NCBI GenBank assembly: GCA_030639165.1
Contig: DAOWDF010000190.1
Span: 1 to 11,675, forward strand
Source of the DNA: Alphaproteobacteria bacterium
Lineage (GTDB): Bacteria > Pseudomonadota > Alphaproteobacteria > Micavibrionales > Micavibrionaceae
Direction of reading: 5' to 3'
DNA: 11,675 bases
In this document: one piece after another, positions 1-6,565 of the stretch
Numbering within the stretch: position 1 is the stretch's first letter
How the letters are laid out: each line of letters opens with the position of its first letter
Made by a program: the position numbers and the translations under genes
The notes under the pieces: generated by a model
Databases searched by the model: none
Seen by the model: the letters and a program-made list of their open reading frames with translations, nothing else
What the model was told of the DNA's origin: nothing

Positions 1-468
1 CGAAGGATCAGGGTTATTTAAGGTCGCAATCAAATTGCCTGTGGTCGTATCAAAGACATAAGCTATGCCAGAAGAACTATTATAAAAGGGTACACCAACA
101 ACCGCAATTGTACCGCTTACAGCTACACTTTGGCCAAAGTTATCACTTGCGGTAGGGCTTGGGTGCACTAGAGTAGCGGTTAAATTACCTGTGGTCGTAT
201 CAAAAACATACGCTGCGCCAGCATTACTAAAACCAGAGGTAGCATCATGAGGAGCCCCCACCACTGCTACATTACCGCTTAATGCAACACTGGTTCCAAA
301 TTCATCATTAGCCACAGGCGTTGTCTTATTGAGAGTAAAAGTCAATGTACGCGTTACCGTATCAAACACATAAACTGAACCAGCATCGATCGTGCCACTA
401 GGGTCATCAAGCGGCGTGCCGACAATAGCCGTTGTCCCGCTAATCGCTACACTTCCGCCGAAATTATC
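1..468 (-). repeat. Tandem FG-GAP coding repeats (three units, about 144-162 bp each)
   Basis: Three in-frame units lie at 307-468, 145-306 and 1-144. At the DNA level the best-matching stretch is the one coding for YVFDTTTGNL, near 31-71 and again near 181-221, where about 40 bases are almost identical at a 150-bp period. A more diverged copy lies near 342-384. This suggests that at least the last two units arose by fairly recent duplication. Confidence 0.75.
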
Positions 469-834
469 ACTCGCCGTTATATCTGGATTAGTTAACGTCT
501 GATTTTTGGTGTTAGAAAAATCACTACCTGCATCAGGGCAACTACCGCTGCCGCCACTCGAAACACAGCCGATTTTCTTATTATCTGTACCATCGCAATA
601 TTTATATGCGGTTAGGGAAACATCATATTGAAGTTCGGCAGCTTTACTGCATGCCGCAAGCGTCCCGCTGATGGGAAGAGCTGTCCAATTAGTACCGTCG
701 CAAAGCTGATAATCATTGGTTCCACTGAAATATTCTAATGTACCCGCAGAGCCAGCTGGAGATGTGCATGCAGCATAAGCTTGAGACACGGAAAACACCG
801 ATAAAAAACACAATATATATAAAATAGTGCGCAA
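1..834 (-). CDS. Secreted FG-GAP repeat (beta-propeller-like) protein, 5' part only
   Basis: The reading frame is open from a TTG at 832-834 to the window edge (278 codons), so the C-terminus is missing. The start is set by an upstream in-frame TAG at 844-846 and by an AGGGG Shine-Dalgarno (841-845) six bases before the TTG. Residues 1-21 form a signal peptide with a likely cut after AYA. Residues 22-90 hold two Cys-containing modules ending in CDGTNW (45-50) and CDGTD (80-84); I have the impression this kind of motif recurs at the front of alphaproteobacterial surface proteins. From residue 123 three tandem units follow (123-176, 177-230, 231-278). Each begins D-N/E-FG-x-SVA-x-SG, continues AVVG-P and ends YVFDT-T-G-L-ATL, matching the FG-GAP_2 style of repeat found in secreted or surface proteins. 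More units probably follow beyond the edge. The exact function (adhesion, ligand binding) cannot be told from sequence. Confidence 0.85.
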   Translation of the reverse strand, partial: MRTILYILCFLSVFSVSQAYAACTSPAGSAGTLEYFSGTNDYQLCDGTNWTALPISGTLAACSKAAELQYDVSLTAYKYCDGTDNKKIGCVSSGGSGSCPDAGSDFSNTKNQTLTNPDITASDNFGGSVAISGTTAIVGTPLDDPSGTIDAGSVYVFDTVTRTLTFTLNKTTPVANDEFGTSVALSGNVAVVGAPHDATSGFSNAGAAYVFDTTTGNLTATLVHPSPTASDNFGQSVAVSGTIAVVGVPFYNSSSGIAYVFDTTTGNLIATLNNPDPS

Positions 835-921
835 TATATTCCCCTAAAACAATAGCTTTTACGACGCTGCAATATTCAACTATAGCGAATTAATACTAAT
901 ATTCCTTTAATTGACACCATA

Positions 922-950
922 ATTTTAAACCAGAATCATGCATTAAACAA
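922..950 (-). promoter_or_regulatory. Candidate promoter for the FG-GAP gene
   Basis: On the minus strand TTGTTT (945-950) and TAAAAT (922-927) are separated by 17 nt, giving a plausible sigma70-type -35/-10 pair (3/6 and 5/6 matches). The predicted start site is about 80 nt before the TTG start codon. The -35 lies inside the palindrome at 941-960. This rests on consensus matching by eye only, in an AT-rich region where chance matches are common. Confidence 0.35.
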
Positions 951-960
951 TTGTTTAATG
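941..960. repeat. Perfect 20-bp palindrome (possible operator)
   Basis: CATTAAACAA followed directly by TTGTTTAATG is a perfect 10+10 inverted repeat with no spacer. It lies in the 201-nt gap between adk and the FG-GAP gene. Neither side has a strong T-run, so it does not look like an ordinary intrinsic terminator. With no loop it fits a dimeric repressor or activator site better than an RNA hairpin. It overlaps the -35 of the candidate FG-GAP promoter. Confidence 0.55.
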
Positions 961-1035
961 AGTATAATAAACAGATTACTTTAACTGATTAATGCAAAAG
1001 TAGTTACAGGATAGTCAAATATATAATAAATGCTG

Positions 1036-1611
1036 TTAATTTATGTTAGCCAGTACGCCTTCGATTTGCGCGGTGACTTCGTCGATGGATTTCATACCAT
1101 CGATATGGCGCAATACCTTATGGTCTTCGTAATATGGCAGGACGGGAGCAGTTTGAGTTTCGTATACTTCTAGGCGATTGCGCAGAACTTCTGCATTGTC
1201 GTCACTTCTAGTAACACCACTCTCAGCAGCACGCGATTTTATACGCTCTACCAAAATATCATTATTAACTTCTAATACTATAACATGCTCAATCTTACGC
1301 GCCATATGCGCTAACATCTCATCAAGAGCCTCAGCCTGACCAACTGTTCGTGGAAAACCATCAAGGATAAAACCGCGTTCACATTCAGGCTCACTGATAC
1401 AGCTACCTATAAGTTCAATGATGATAGCATCAGAAACCAGTTCACCTGCATCCATAATGGATTTAATTGTTTTACCAAGCGTGCTTTCACTAGCGACTTC
1501 TGCGCGCAGCATATCGCCAGTTGATAATTGTTTAATATTATGAGCTTCTTGCAAACGAGCGGCTTGCGTTCCTTTGCCAGCGCCCGGTGGGCCAAACATA
1601 ATAATATTCAT
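1036..1611 (-). CDS. adk: Adenylate kinase (short type)
   Basis: Catalyses ATP + AMP = 2 ADP in the cytoplasm and so balances adenylate pools. The 191-residue protein shows the P-loop GPPGAGKG (7-14), the AMP-binding TGDMLR (31-36), the signature DGFPRT (84-89) and the helix RNRLEVY (144-150). The LID is the short form: residues 127-138 run RAAESGVTRSDD, with none of the long zinc/beta insertion, as is common in alphaproteobacteria. The start ATG is 6 nt after the secY stop, so the two are almost certainly co-transcribed and probably translationally linked. In many alphaproteobacteria rpsM follows; here there is a 201-nt spacer and an unrelated gene. No convincing terminator follows the stop. 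Confidence 0.97.
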   Translation of the reverse strand: MNIIMFGPPGAGKGTQAARLQEAHNIKQLSTGDMLRAEVASESTLGKTIKSIMDAGELVSDAIIIELIGSCISEPECERGFILDGFPRTVGQAEALDEMLAHMARKIEHVIVLEVNNDILVERIKSRAAESGVTRSDDNAEVLRNRLEVYETQTAPVLPYYEDHKVLRHIDGMKSIDEVTAQIEGVLANIN

Positions 1612-1617
1612 ATTATT

Positions 1618-2976
1618 TTATCTCCGTTCTGATCTACGCCTACCGCGTAATTTATTTTTCTTAATCAAACCCTCATATTGATGTGCAATCATATGAGAGT
1701 GGATTTGCGCGACAGTATCCATAGTCACGCTAACCACGATCAAAAGACTTGTCCCACCAAAATAGAAAGGCATATTATATTTTGCAATTAAAAATTCAGG
1801 TAGCAAACATATAAACACCAAATATAGAGCCCCTATTGTGCTAATTCTTGTAAGCACAAAATCGAGGTAATCCGCGGTATGCTTGCCCGGCCTAATACCT
1901 GGAATAAAGCCACCATACTTGCGTAAGGTCTCTGCATTTTCTTCTGGATTAAACACTATGGCAGTATAGAAGAAGCAGAAGAAGGCAATAAGAATACCGT
2001 AAAGAATCATGTATACGGGCTGACCATGCTGAAGGTAACGGGTAATATCCGACCAGAAATCACTGCCCTCAGTTAAACCTGAAAAACCAACCACCGTTAA
2101 AGGCAATAATAACAATGATGATGCAAAAATAGGTGGTATAACCCCTGCTGTATTTAGCTTAAGCGGGATATGATTAGTCTCACCTGCGCTCATCTTATTA
2201 CCTTGCTGACGCTTAGGATATTGGACGAGAACGCGACGTTGCGCTCGCTCCACAAACACAATTAACCCGATCACTCCCAGTACCATAACAACCAGCATCA
2301 AAAGATCTACCCCGCTAAAAGTTCCTTGACGAGTTAGCTCCAGAGTTGAGGCAATTGCACGTGGTAGTTCGGCAACAATACCAGCAAAGATAATTAATGA
2401 TATACCATTACCAACACCGCGTGATGTGATTTGCTCACCAAGCCACATCAGAAACACCGTACCACCAACAATAGTTATGATGGTTGATATTTTAAAGAAT
2501 ACACCTGGGTTCATTACAGCTGCGCCAGCTTCACCTTGCATAGATTCAAGACCAACAGCCAATCCATATGCCTGCACAGTAGCCAGTAACACAGTTAGAT
2601 ATCGTGTATATTGGTTGATTTTAACACGTCCAATTTCGCCGTCTTTCTTCAGCTCCTCAAGATGCTTGGACATTGCAGTAGCTAACTGCATAATAATAGA
2701 TGCAGAGATATAAGGCATAATATTTAGCGCGAATATAGTCATACGCGATAACGCACCACCAGAGAACATATTGAACATATCCAATATACCCCCGCCCTTT
2801 TTGGTGAAAAACTCACTCCAAATTTGTGGGTCAACGCCAGGGACAGGTATATATGTTCCGAGGCGATACACTAAGAGTGCGCCTATAACAAACATAATAC
2901 GAGATTTAAGCTCAGTAGCTTTGGAAAAAGTTCCCCAGTTTGCATTTTTTGCAAGTTGTTCAACGGCAGAAGCCAT
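1618..2976 (-). CDS. secY: Preprotein translocase subunit SecY
   Basis: Channel-forming inner-membrane subunit of the SecYEG translocon, through which signal-peptide proteins and many membrane proteins pass. The 452 residues have the usual length and the ten hydrophobic segments of the family, starting near residue 27. Recognisable signatures are PYISASIIMQL (88-98), the plug-proximal ITSRGVGNGISLIIFAGI (183-200), the basic cytosolic loop ERAQRRV...QYPKRQ (243-258), GGFIPGIRPG (355-364) and the last membrane segment FGGTSLLIVVSVTMDT (406-421). The C-terminus is strongly basic (RGRRRSERR). An AAGGA precedes the ATG by about nine bases. It lies 95 nt after a putative metallopeptidase gene instead of directly after rplO, and seems to have its own promoter. 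Confidence 0.98.
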   Translation of the reverse strand: MASAVEQLAKNANWGTFSKATELKSRIMFVIGALLVYRLGTYIPVPGVDPQIWSEFFTKKGGGILDMFNMFSGGALSRMTIFALNIMPYISASIIMQLATAMSKHLEELKKDGEIGRVKINQYTRYLTVLLATVQAYGLAVGLESMQGEAGAAVMNPGVFFKISTIITIVGGTVFLMWLGEQITSRGVGNGISLIIFAGIVAELPRAIASTLELTRQGTFSGVDLLMLVVMVLGVIGLIVFVERAQRRVLVQYPKRQQGNKMSAGETNHIPLKLNTAGVIPPIFASSLLLLPLTVVGFSGLTEGSDFWSDITRYLQHGQPVYMILYGILIAFFCFFYTAIVFNPEENAETLRKYGGFIPGIRPGKHTADYLDFVLTRISTIGALYLVFICLLPEFLIAKYNMPFYFGGTSLLIVVSVTMDTVAQIHSHMIAHQYEGLIKKNKLRGRRRSERR

Positions 2977-3011
2977 ATCAAATAATCCTTATAACTGTAA
3001 ATTGAACGCGC

Positions 3012-3041
3012 ATCATAGAAGATAACCATGCGTATAGACAA
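3012..3041 (-). promoter_or_regulatory. Candidate secY-adk promoter
   Basis: On the minus strand TTGTCT (3036-3041) and TATGAT (3012-3017) are separated by 18 nt (4/6 and 5/6 consensus matches). This would start transcription about 28 nt before secY. A small inverted repeat, GACA-N5-TGTC (3037-3049), overlaps the -35. A local promoter makes sense because an intrinsic terminator lies between rplO and the genes ahead of secY. Consensus matching only. Confidence 0.4.
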
Positions 3042-3071
3042 GCCCTGTCACGAATAATTTAGACTATTCCC

Positions 3072-3758
3072 TTATTTATTTAGCTTTTCTTCCCAGTTTT
3101 TACATTTACCCTGCTGTAATCTGTATTCTTGTCGCGTATCAATATTTTTTTGCCTAATGATCAGGTCTTTTATTATAAGATTAATATAATCGGCGAGCTT
3201 AATATTTAATTGCTCTACTATCGAATCCTTAGCTACCATTGCTTGACTAAGCTTCATAGGCGGCAATATTGGCATTTCATTAAATAGGCTCGCTATATAT
3301 TCCTTATAATTCACTACATATTCCATATGCGTATTCTTAAGTATAGATACATGTTTTAACTCATGGCGCAGAACATTACTGTACTCACAAGAGCCACGAG
3401 GGAAGTTGCTAGCTATATAAACTTTAGGGGTAGCAGAAAAATTGGCCTCCACGTTAACTAACTGCAAACAAAACAGGGTTCCTGTAGAGGGTATAATTTC
3501 AAACTTTGCATTAAAGTTACTCTCTAAATCGCCACCAGAAACGCCAAGAATAGTACCAATTGCTGAGCCACTGCCATAATGGGCTGCATTTAACTCTTTA
3601 GAAGAAATATTGCGTATATATTTAGTTGGGTTAACCAAGTGACGTAGATAAATAGTAGGATCATGTGCACTACACTGCGAGGCATATATATCTTTACTAA
3701 TTATAGATAGTAAAAAATAAAGCGCGAAGCCCAGAAATTTAAAATGATAACTACTCAT
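3072..3758 (-). CDS. Putative secreted HExxH metallopeptidase-like protein (second of a pair)
   Basis: 228 residues. The N-terminus has a signal peptide (hydrophobic 8-20, likely cut after YAS at about residue 27). A HELKH motif at 132-136 fits the zincin HExxH zinc-binding and catalytic signature. Before it comes FCLQLVNVEA...PKVYIASNFPRGSC (96-124), and near the C-terminus NIDTRQEY and a Cys. The upstream neighbour has the same order: F/Y-C, C-K/E-Y, HExxH, IDxxQEY, Cys. The two are therefore diverged paralogues. The general layout recalls predicted secreted Zn-dependent proteases such as DUF922/COG5661, but I cannot confirm family membership. An AAGG site lies about nine bases before the ATG. 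Codons are AT-rich with many ATA, unlike the ribosomal genes. Substrate unknown; probably periplasmic or exported. Confidence 0.7.
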   Translation of the reverse strand: MSSYHFKFLGFALYFLLSIISKDIYASQCSAHDPTIYLRHLVNPTKYIRNISSKELNAAHYGSGSAIGTILGVSGGDLESNFNAKFEIIPSTGTLFCLQLVNVEANFSATPKVYIASNFPRGSCEYSNVLRHELKHVSILKNTHMEYVVNYKEYIASLFNEMPILPPMKLSQAMVAKDSIVEQLNIKLADYINLIIKDLIIRQKNIDTRQEYRLQQGKCKNWEEKLNK

Positions 3759-3803
3759 GTTTAATGGCCTTTATGATTCACCACCACATTAACCATATCG
3801 CAT

Positions 3804-4517
3804 TCATTTGTCATAGAATGATTTTTTATTCTGCTTCTTACCTCTAGCTTCTAACGACTCGCAACGATCAATTTTTCTGCCAGTGAACACATATTCTTGC
3901 GAACTATCAATTCGGCTTTGTAGCTTATGCATTTCACCTATAGAGGTTTGAACTCTAGTATAAAACTGTCTATCAAAATAATTTATAATATGTTGCTGCA
4001 TCTGCGCGGCCTCCTCAGCATTTCTAACTGGCGTGGATTTTGGAACATTACGCGCTATGCGCCCAAGAAAAGCCTGATACTGCCCTGTGCTCTGCTTATG
4101 ATAATTGTAGTGAACATCAAGATGCCTTTGCTCATGCTTACGAATAATTTTATATTTGCAGCTATTTTTTTTTATATCCGTAGGCATAACAATTCTAGGT
4201 GAAGATCGGTATTGAGCCTTTACCTTATCCAGCATTACACAATAATTTCCATTACCAATTTCTTTTGTGCTGAATTTATAAAAGGTTTTTACACTCAAGG
4301 GATCCTGAACAAAAGCTATAGAACCATGTGTGTTTGTATAATCACCAATACTGCGAATACTTCCTGTCATGAATCTTGTTTTAGCCTGCTTTGCAACTAA
4401 TTCTGTTTTAACTTGATGGCGAGGACAGCGATCAGTAACCGCCACAGCCTGATTGCCGAAAGATAACGTGCAAAATACTATAGCCATAAAAGCTAAAACC
4501 AAGTGAACCAAAACCAT
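3804..4517 (-). CDS. Putative secreted HExxH metallopeptidase-like protein (first of a pair)
   Basis: 237 residues with a signal peptide (hydrophobic 2-20, likely cut after AVA at residue 26) and a Cys soon after. HEQRH at 128-132 fits the HExxH zinc motif, followed by further histidines at 136 and 140 that could act as ligands. Residues 92-120 (YCVMLDKVKA...PRIVMPTDIKKNSC) and the C-terminal RIDSSQEY...C match the neighbouring gene in order and spacing, so the two are paralogues. An AGGTG site four bases before the ATG supports the start. The gene begins 96 nt downstream of the hairpin terminator behind rplO and ends 45 nt before its paralogue, probably in one transcript. Such genes are not part of the conserved spc cluster. 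Peptidase activity is inferred from the motif only. Confidence 0.7.
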   Translation of the reverse strand: MVLVHLVLAFMAIVFCTLSFGNQAVAVTDRCPRHQVKTELVAKQAKTRFMTGSIRSIGDYTNTHGSIAFVQDPLSVKTFYKFSTKEIGNGNYCVMLDKVKAQYRSSPRIVMPTDIKKNSCKYKIIRKHEQRHLDVHYNYHKQSTGQYQAFLGRIARNVPKSTPVRNAEEAAQMQQHIINYFDRQFYTRVQTSIGEMHKLQSRIDSSQEYVFTGRKIDRCESLEARGKKQNKKSFYDK

Positions 4518-4564
4518 AAAACACCTATAAATTAAATTAAGTAAACTGAATTGAAACCAACTGG

Positions 4565-4570
4565 ATTATA
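4565..4570 (-). promoter_or_regulatory. Candidate -10 element ahead of the HExxH gene pair
   Basis: A perfect TATAAT is read on the minus strand in the gap between the rplO terminator and the first HExxH gene, 47 nt before its ATG. No good -35 was found at 16-18 nt, so the promoter is weakly supported. The terminator upstream implies that some promoter must exist here. Confidence 0.3.
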
Positions 4571-4603
4571 GTACCTGATAATTACAAATAAATTAACACC
4601 ATA

Positions 4604-4632
4604 TAATAAAAAAGCCCCTGCAATGCAGAGGC
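4604..4632 (-). terminator. Rho-independent terminator after rplO
   Basis: Read on the minus strand, GCCTCTGCA-T-TGCAGGGGC (4614-4632) folds into an 8-bp GC-rich stem with one G-T wobble and a tight loop. It is followed directly by six T residues and more A/T. It begins 30 nt after the rplO stop codon. On the plus strand no T-run follows, so it acts in one direction only. It would end or attenuate the long ribosomal transcript before the HExxH genes and secY. Confidence 0.85.
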
Positions 4633-4661
4633 TAAATTAAAATAAGATTAGGCGCTATGCT

Positions 4662-5183
4662 TTACTTAGCAGCTTCAAGCGCTCTTTTTTCACGACCAGG
4701 ATTTTTAACTGGCGCGACAATACGCTCTATAAGCTCAACTTTGCCGCCAGCTTTTTCGATTGCTGCCAGCGCACCTTTAGAGACTTTAGTTACCTTCAAA
4801 TCAACTTTGGATTTAAGTTCGCCAGTTGCAAGAACCTTAACACCATCAAGCTTACGGCGTATAACCTTTGCTGCAACCAAGGCATCTTCATCAATTGTCT
4901 TTTTAGGGTCAAGCGTCTTTGCATCAATAGCATATTGCAACTGAACAAATGTAAGCTCAGCTAACTTCTCAGCAAACTTTACATTGCTAAAACCAACTTT
5001 AGGCATACGTTGATACAAAGGCATTTGACCGCCTTCAAAACCTTTGATAGCCACACCTGAACGTGCTTTCTGACCTTTTTGACCTGATCCACAAGTCTTA
5101 CCTTTACCACTACCGATACCGCGACCAACGCGAGTACGGTTCTTAGTTGAGCCAGCTTGTGGTGATAATTCATTAAGTTTCAT
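4662..5183 (-). CDS. rplO: 50S ribosomal protein L15
   Basis: Large-subunit protein that binds 23S rRNA late in 50S assembly. 173 residues, slightly longer than the usual 145-160. It begins MKLNELSPQAGSTKNRTRVG and has the Gly/Lys-rich rRNA-binding segment GRGIGSGKGKTCGSGQKG (21-38), then the FEGGQMPLYQRMPKVGF signature (49-65). The C-terminus has the alternating VKVLATGELKSKVDLKVTKVS core (113-133) and a basic tail (PGREKRALEAAK). It starts 31 nt after rpmD and is the last gene before a hairpin terminator. Confidence 0.97.
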   Translation of the reverse strand: MKLNELSPQAGSTKNRTRVGRGIGSGKGKTCGSGQKGQKARSGVAIKGFEGGQMPLYQRMPKVGFSNVKFAEKLAELTFVQLQYAIDAKTLDPKKTIDEDALVAAKVIRRKLDGVKVLATGELKSKVDLKVTKVSKGALAAIEKAGGKVELIERIVAPVKNPGREKRALEAAK

Positions 5184-5214
5184 AGCTTTAATCCTTCTTT
5201 ATCCGACCACTGAC

Positions 5215-5541
5215 TTATGCAGCGTCTTCAACTTTAACCAAATGGCTAACTTTATTAATCATACCGCGCACTGAAGGAGTATCTTCCAATGTGCGTGTAC
5301 GGTGCATTTTATTAAGCCCAAGCCCAATCAGTGTTGCGCGCTGATAAGCTTTACGGCCAATAGGTGAACCTATTTGTGTAACAGTAACAGTCTTACCTGT
5401 TGCCTTCTTCGCCGCAGTTTTAGGAGCGGTTTTCTTAGCAGCAGCTGGCTTCTTAGCCGGAGTTTTTTTCTCGGCAGAAGCAGCTTTCTTAGGAGCTGCC
5501 TTTTTAGCTGGTGCTTTTGTCTTTTTTTCTTCGTCAGCCAT
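5215..5541 (-). CDS. rpmD: 50S ribosomal protein L30 with Lys/Ala/Pro-rich N-terminal extension
   Basis: The last 60 residues (about 49-108) are an ordinary bacterial L30: KTVTVTQIGSPIGRK, then the LNKMHRTRTLEDTPSVRGMI signature (76-95). Ahead of them are about 48 residues made almost only of K, A, P, T and E, with repeated PAKK/PKK/AAKK units, like histone-H1 or bacterial Hc1 tails. Typical bacterial L30 is only about 60 residues. No in-frame start codon lies near the core boundary, so the extension must be translated if L30 is made at all. The ATG has AGGA upstream. Gaps are 26 nt from rpsE and 31 nt to rplO. The extension is probably disordered and strongly basic, so contact with rRNA or other nucleic acid is a reasonable inference. 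Confidence 0.93.
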   Translation of the reverse strand: MADEEKKTKAPAKKAAPKKAASAEKKTPAKKPAAAKKTAPKTAAKKATGKTVTVTQIGSPIGRKAYQRATLIGLGLNKMHRTRTLEDTPSVRGMINKVSHLVKVEDAA

Positions 5542-5567
5542 AACTATATGTCCTTTAATTTAATATA

Positions 5568-6140
5568 TTATTCGCCAGCATCCGCAGCTAAAGTTGTCAT
5601 ACCAACTTCACGATTAGAAACAATATCGCTAACTTTTTTGTTTCTACGTGATGCTACATTACGTGGGCTTTGAGTACGTTTAAGAGCCGCAAATGTTGCA
5701 TTTACCATGCTGTAAGGGTTGTTAGATCCAATTGCCTTCGCAACGATGTCTTTAACACCTAGCACTTCGAATACTGCACGCATCGGACCACCAGCAATAA
5801 TACCTTTACCAGCAGGAGCAGAGCGCAAGAACACGCGACCAGCGCCATCTTTACCAAATACGTCATGATGTAATGTGCGTCCTTCACGAAGTGGGACACG
5901 AATCATTTTACGTTTTGCTTGATCTGTGGCTTTCTTTATAGCTTCAGGAACTTCCTTAGCTTTACCATGACCGTAGCCAACTTGACCCTTACCATCACCC
6001 ACAACTACAAGAGCTGCAAATCCAAAGCGACGCCCACCTTTTACAACTTTTGCAACGCGGTTAATACCAACCAAACGCTCAATCAGTTCTGATTCTTCAC
6101 GCTCACCGCGTCCGCCTGACTTTTTCTCGCCATATGCCAT
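5568..6140 (-). CDS. rpsE: 30S ribosomal protein S5
   Basis: Small-subunit protein near the mRNA entry site; in known bacteria it influences decoding accuracy. 190 residues, a little longer than E. coli S5 because of an N-terminal Gly/Glu/Lys-rich stretch and a C-terminal tail. The dsRBD-like N-terminal domain shows ERLVGINRVAKVVKGGRRFG (21-40) and GDGKGQVGYGHGKAKEVPEA (48-67). The C-terminal domain shows RSAPAGKGIIAGGPMRAVFE (106-125) and AKAIGSNNPYSMVNATFAAL (135-154). It starts 17 nt after rplR in the standard spc order. Confidence 0.98.
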   Translation of the reverse strand: MAYGEKKSGGRGEREESELIERLVGINRVAKVVKGGRRFGFAALVVVGDGKGQVGYGHGKAKEVPEAIKKATDQAKRKMIRVPLREGRTLHHDVFGKDGAGRVFLRSAPAGKGIIAGGPMRAVFEVLGVKDIVAKAIGSNNPYSMVNATFAALKRTQSPRNVASRRNKKVSDIVSNREVGMTTLAADAGE

Positions 6141-6157
6141 TTACTTTAATCCTTCTT

Positions 6158-6553
6158 CTAAAATTCTAATCCGCCGTCGCGCGCGCCATCTGCCAAAGCC
6201 TTAACACGGCCATGATAAAGATAACGGCCACGATCAAATACGATCTTGCTAACCCCTGCTTTTTTAGCACGCTCAGCAACTAGTTTGCCAACTTCGCCAG
6301 CAGCTTCTATATTTGCACCAGTTTTAAGCTTTTCCTTCAGATCCTTTTCTAAAGTTGAAGCCGCAGCCAATGTCTTGCCTTGAATATCACAAATAACTTG
6401 TGCATAAATTTGCTTGCCACTGCGGTAAACTGAAAGGCGTGGGCGCGTTTCACGAACACCAACACGATCAATATTAACGCGGCGTATCTTATTACGCGTT
6501 CTAAAGTTACGGCGCTGTGCCGGAGTAGTTTTAATTGATGCTGCTTTAGCCAT
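6158..6553 (-). CDS. rplR: 50S ribosomal protein L18
   Basis: 5S rRNA-binding protein of the central protuberance, acting with L5. 131 residues, about ten longer than usual at the N-terminus. Recognisable segments are RRNFRTRNKIRRVN (14-27), RPRLSVYRSGKQIYAQVICD (37-56), the VGKLVAERAKKAGVSKIVFD helix-strand (88-107) and the terminal RGRYLYHGRVKALADGARDG (108-127), which is diagnostic of L18. It starts 12 nt after rplF. The ATG has an AAGGAATTAGTACG stretch before it, giving an acceptable SD. Confidence 0.97.
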   Translation of the reverse strand: MAKAASIKTTPAQRRNFRTRNKIRRVNIDRVGVRETRPRLSVYRSGKQIYAQVICDIQGKTLAAASTLEKDLKEKLKTGANIEAAGEVGKLVAERAKKAGVSKIVFDRGRYLYHGRVKALADGARDGGLEF

Positions 6554-6565
6554 CGTACTAATTCC

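Noticed and set aside
31..384. CRISPR-like array from repeated GTGGTCGTATCAAA stretches
   Set aside because: The repeats are in frame within a coding sequence, differ in spacing and sequence, and encode FG-GAP units.
1000..1035. Terminator directly after adk
   Set aside because: Only weak ACAG...CTGT pairing with a loop over 20 nt and no clean stem plus T-run.
5392..5541. Separate small basic protein gene in front of rpmD
   Set aside because: The Lys/Ala-rich segment is in frame with the L30 core, with no stop and no internal start, so it is an extension of L30.
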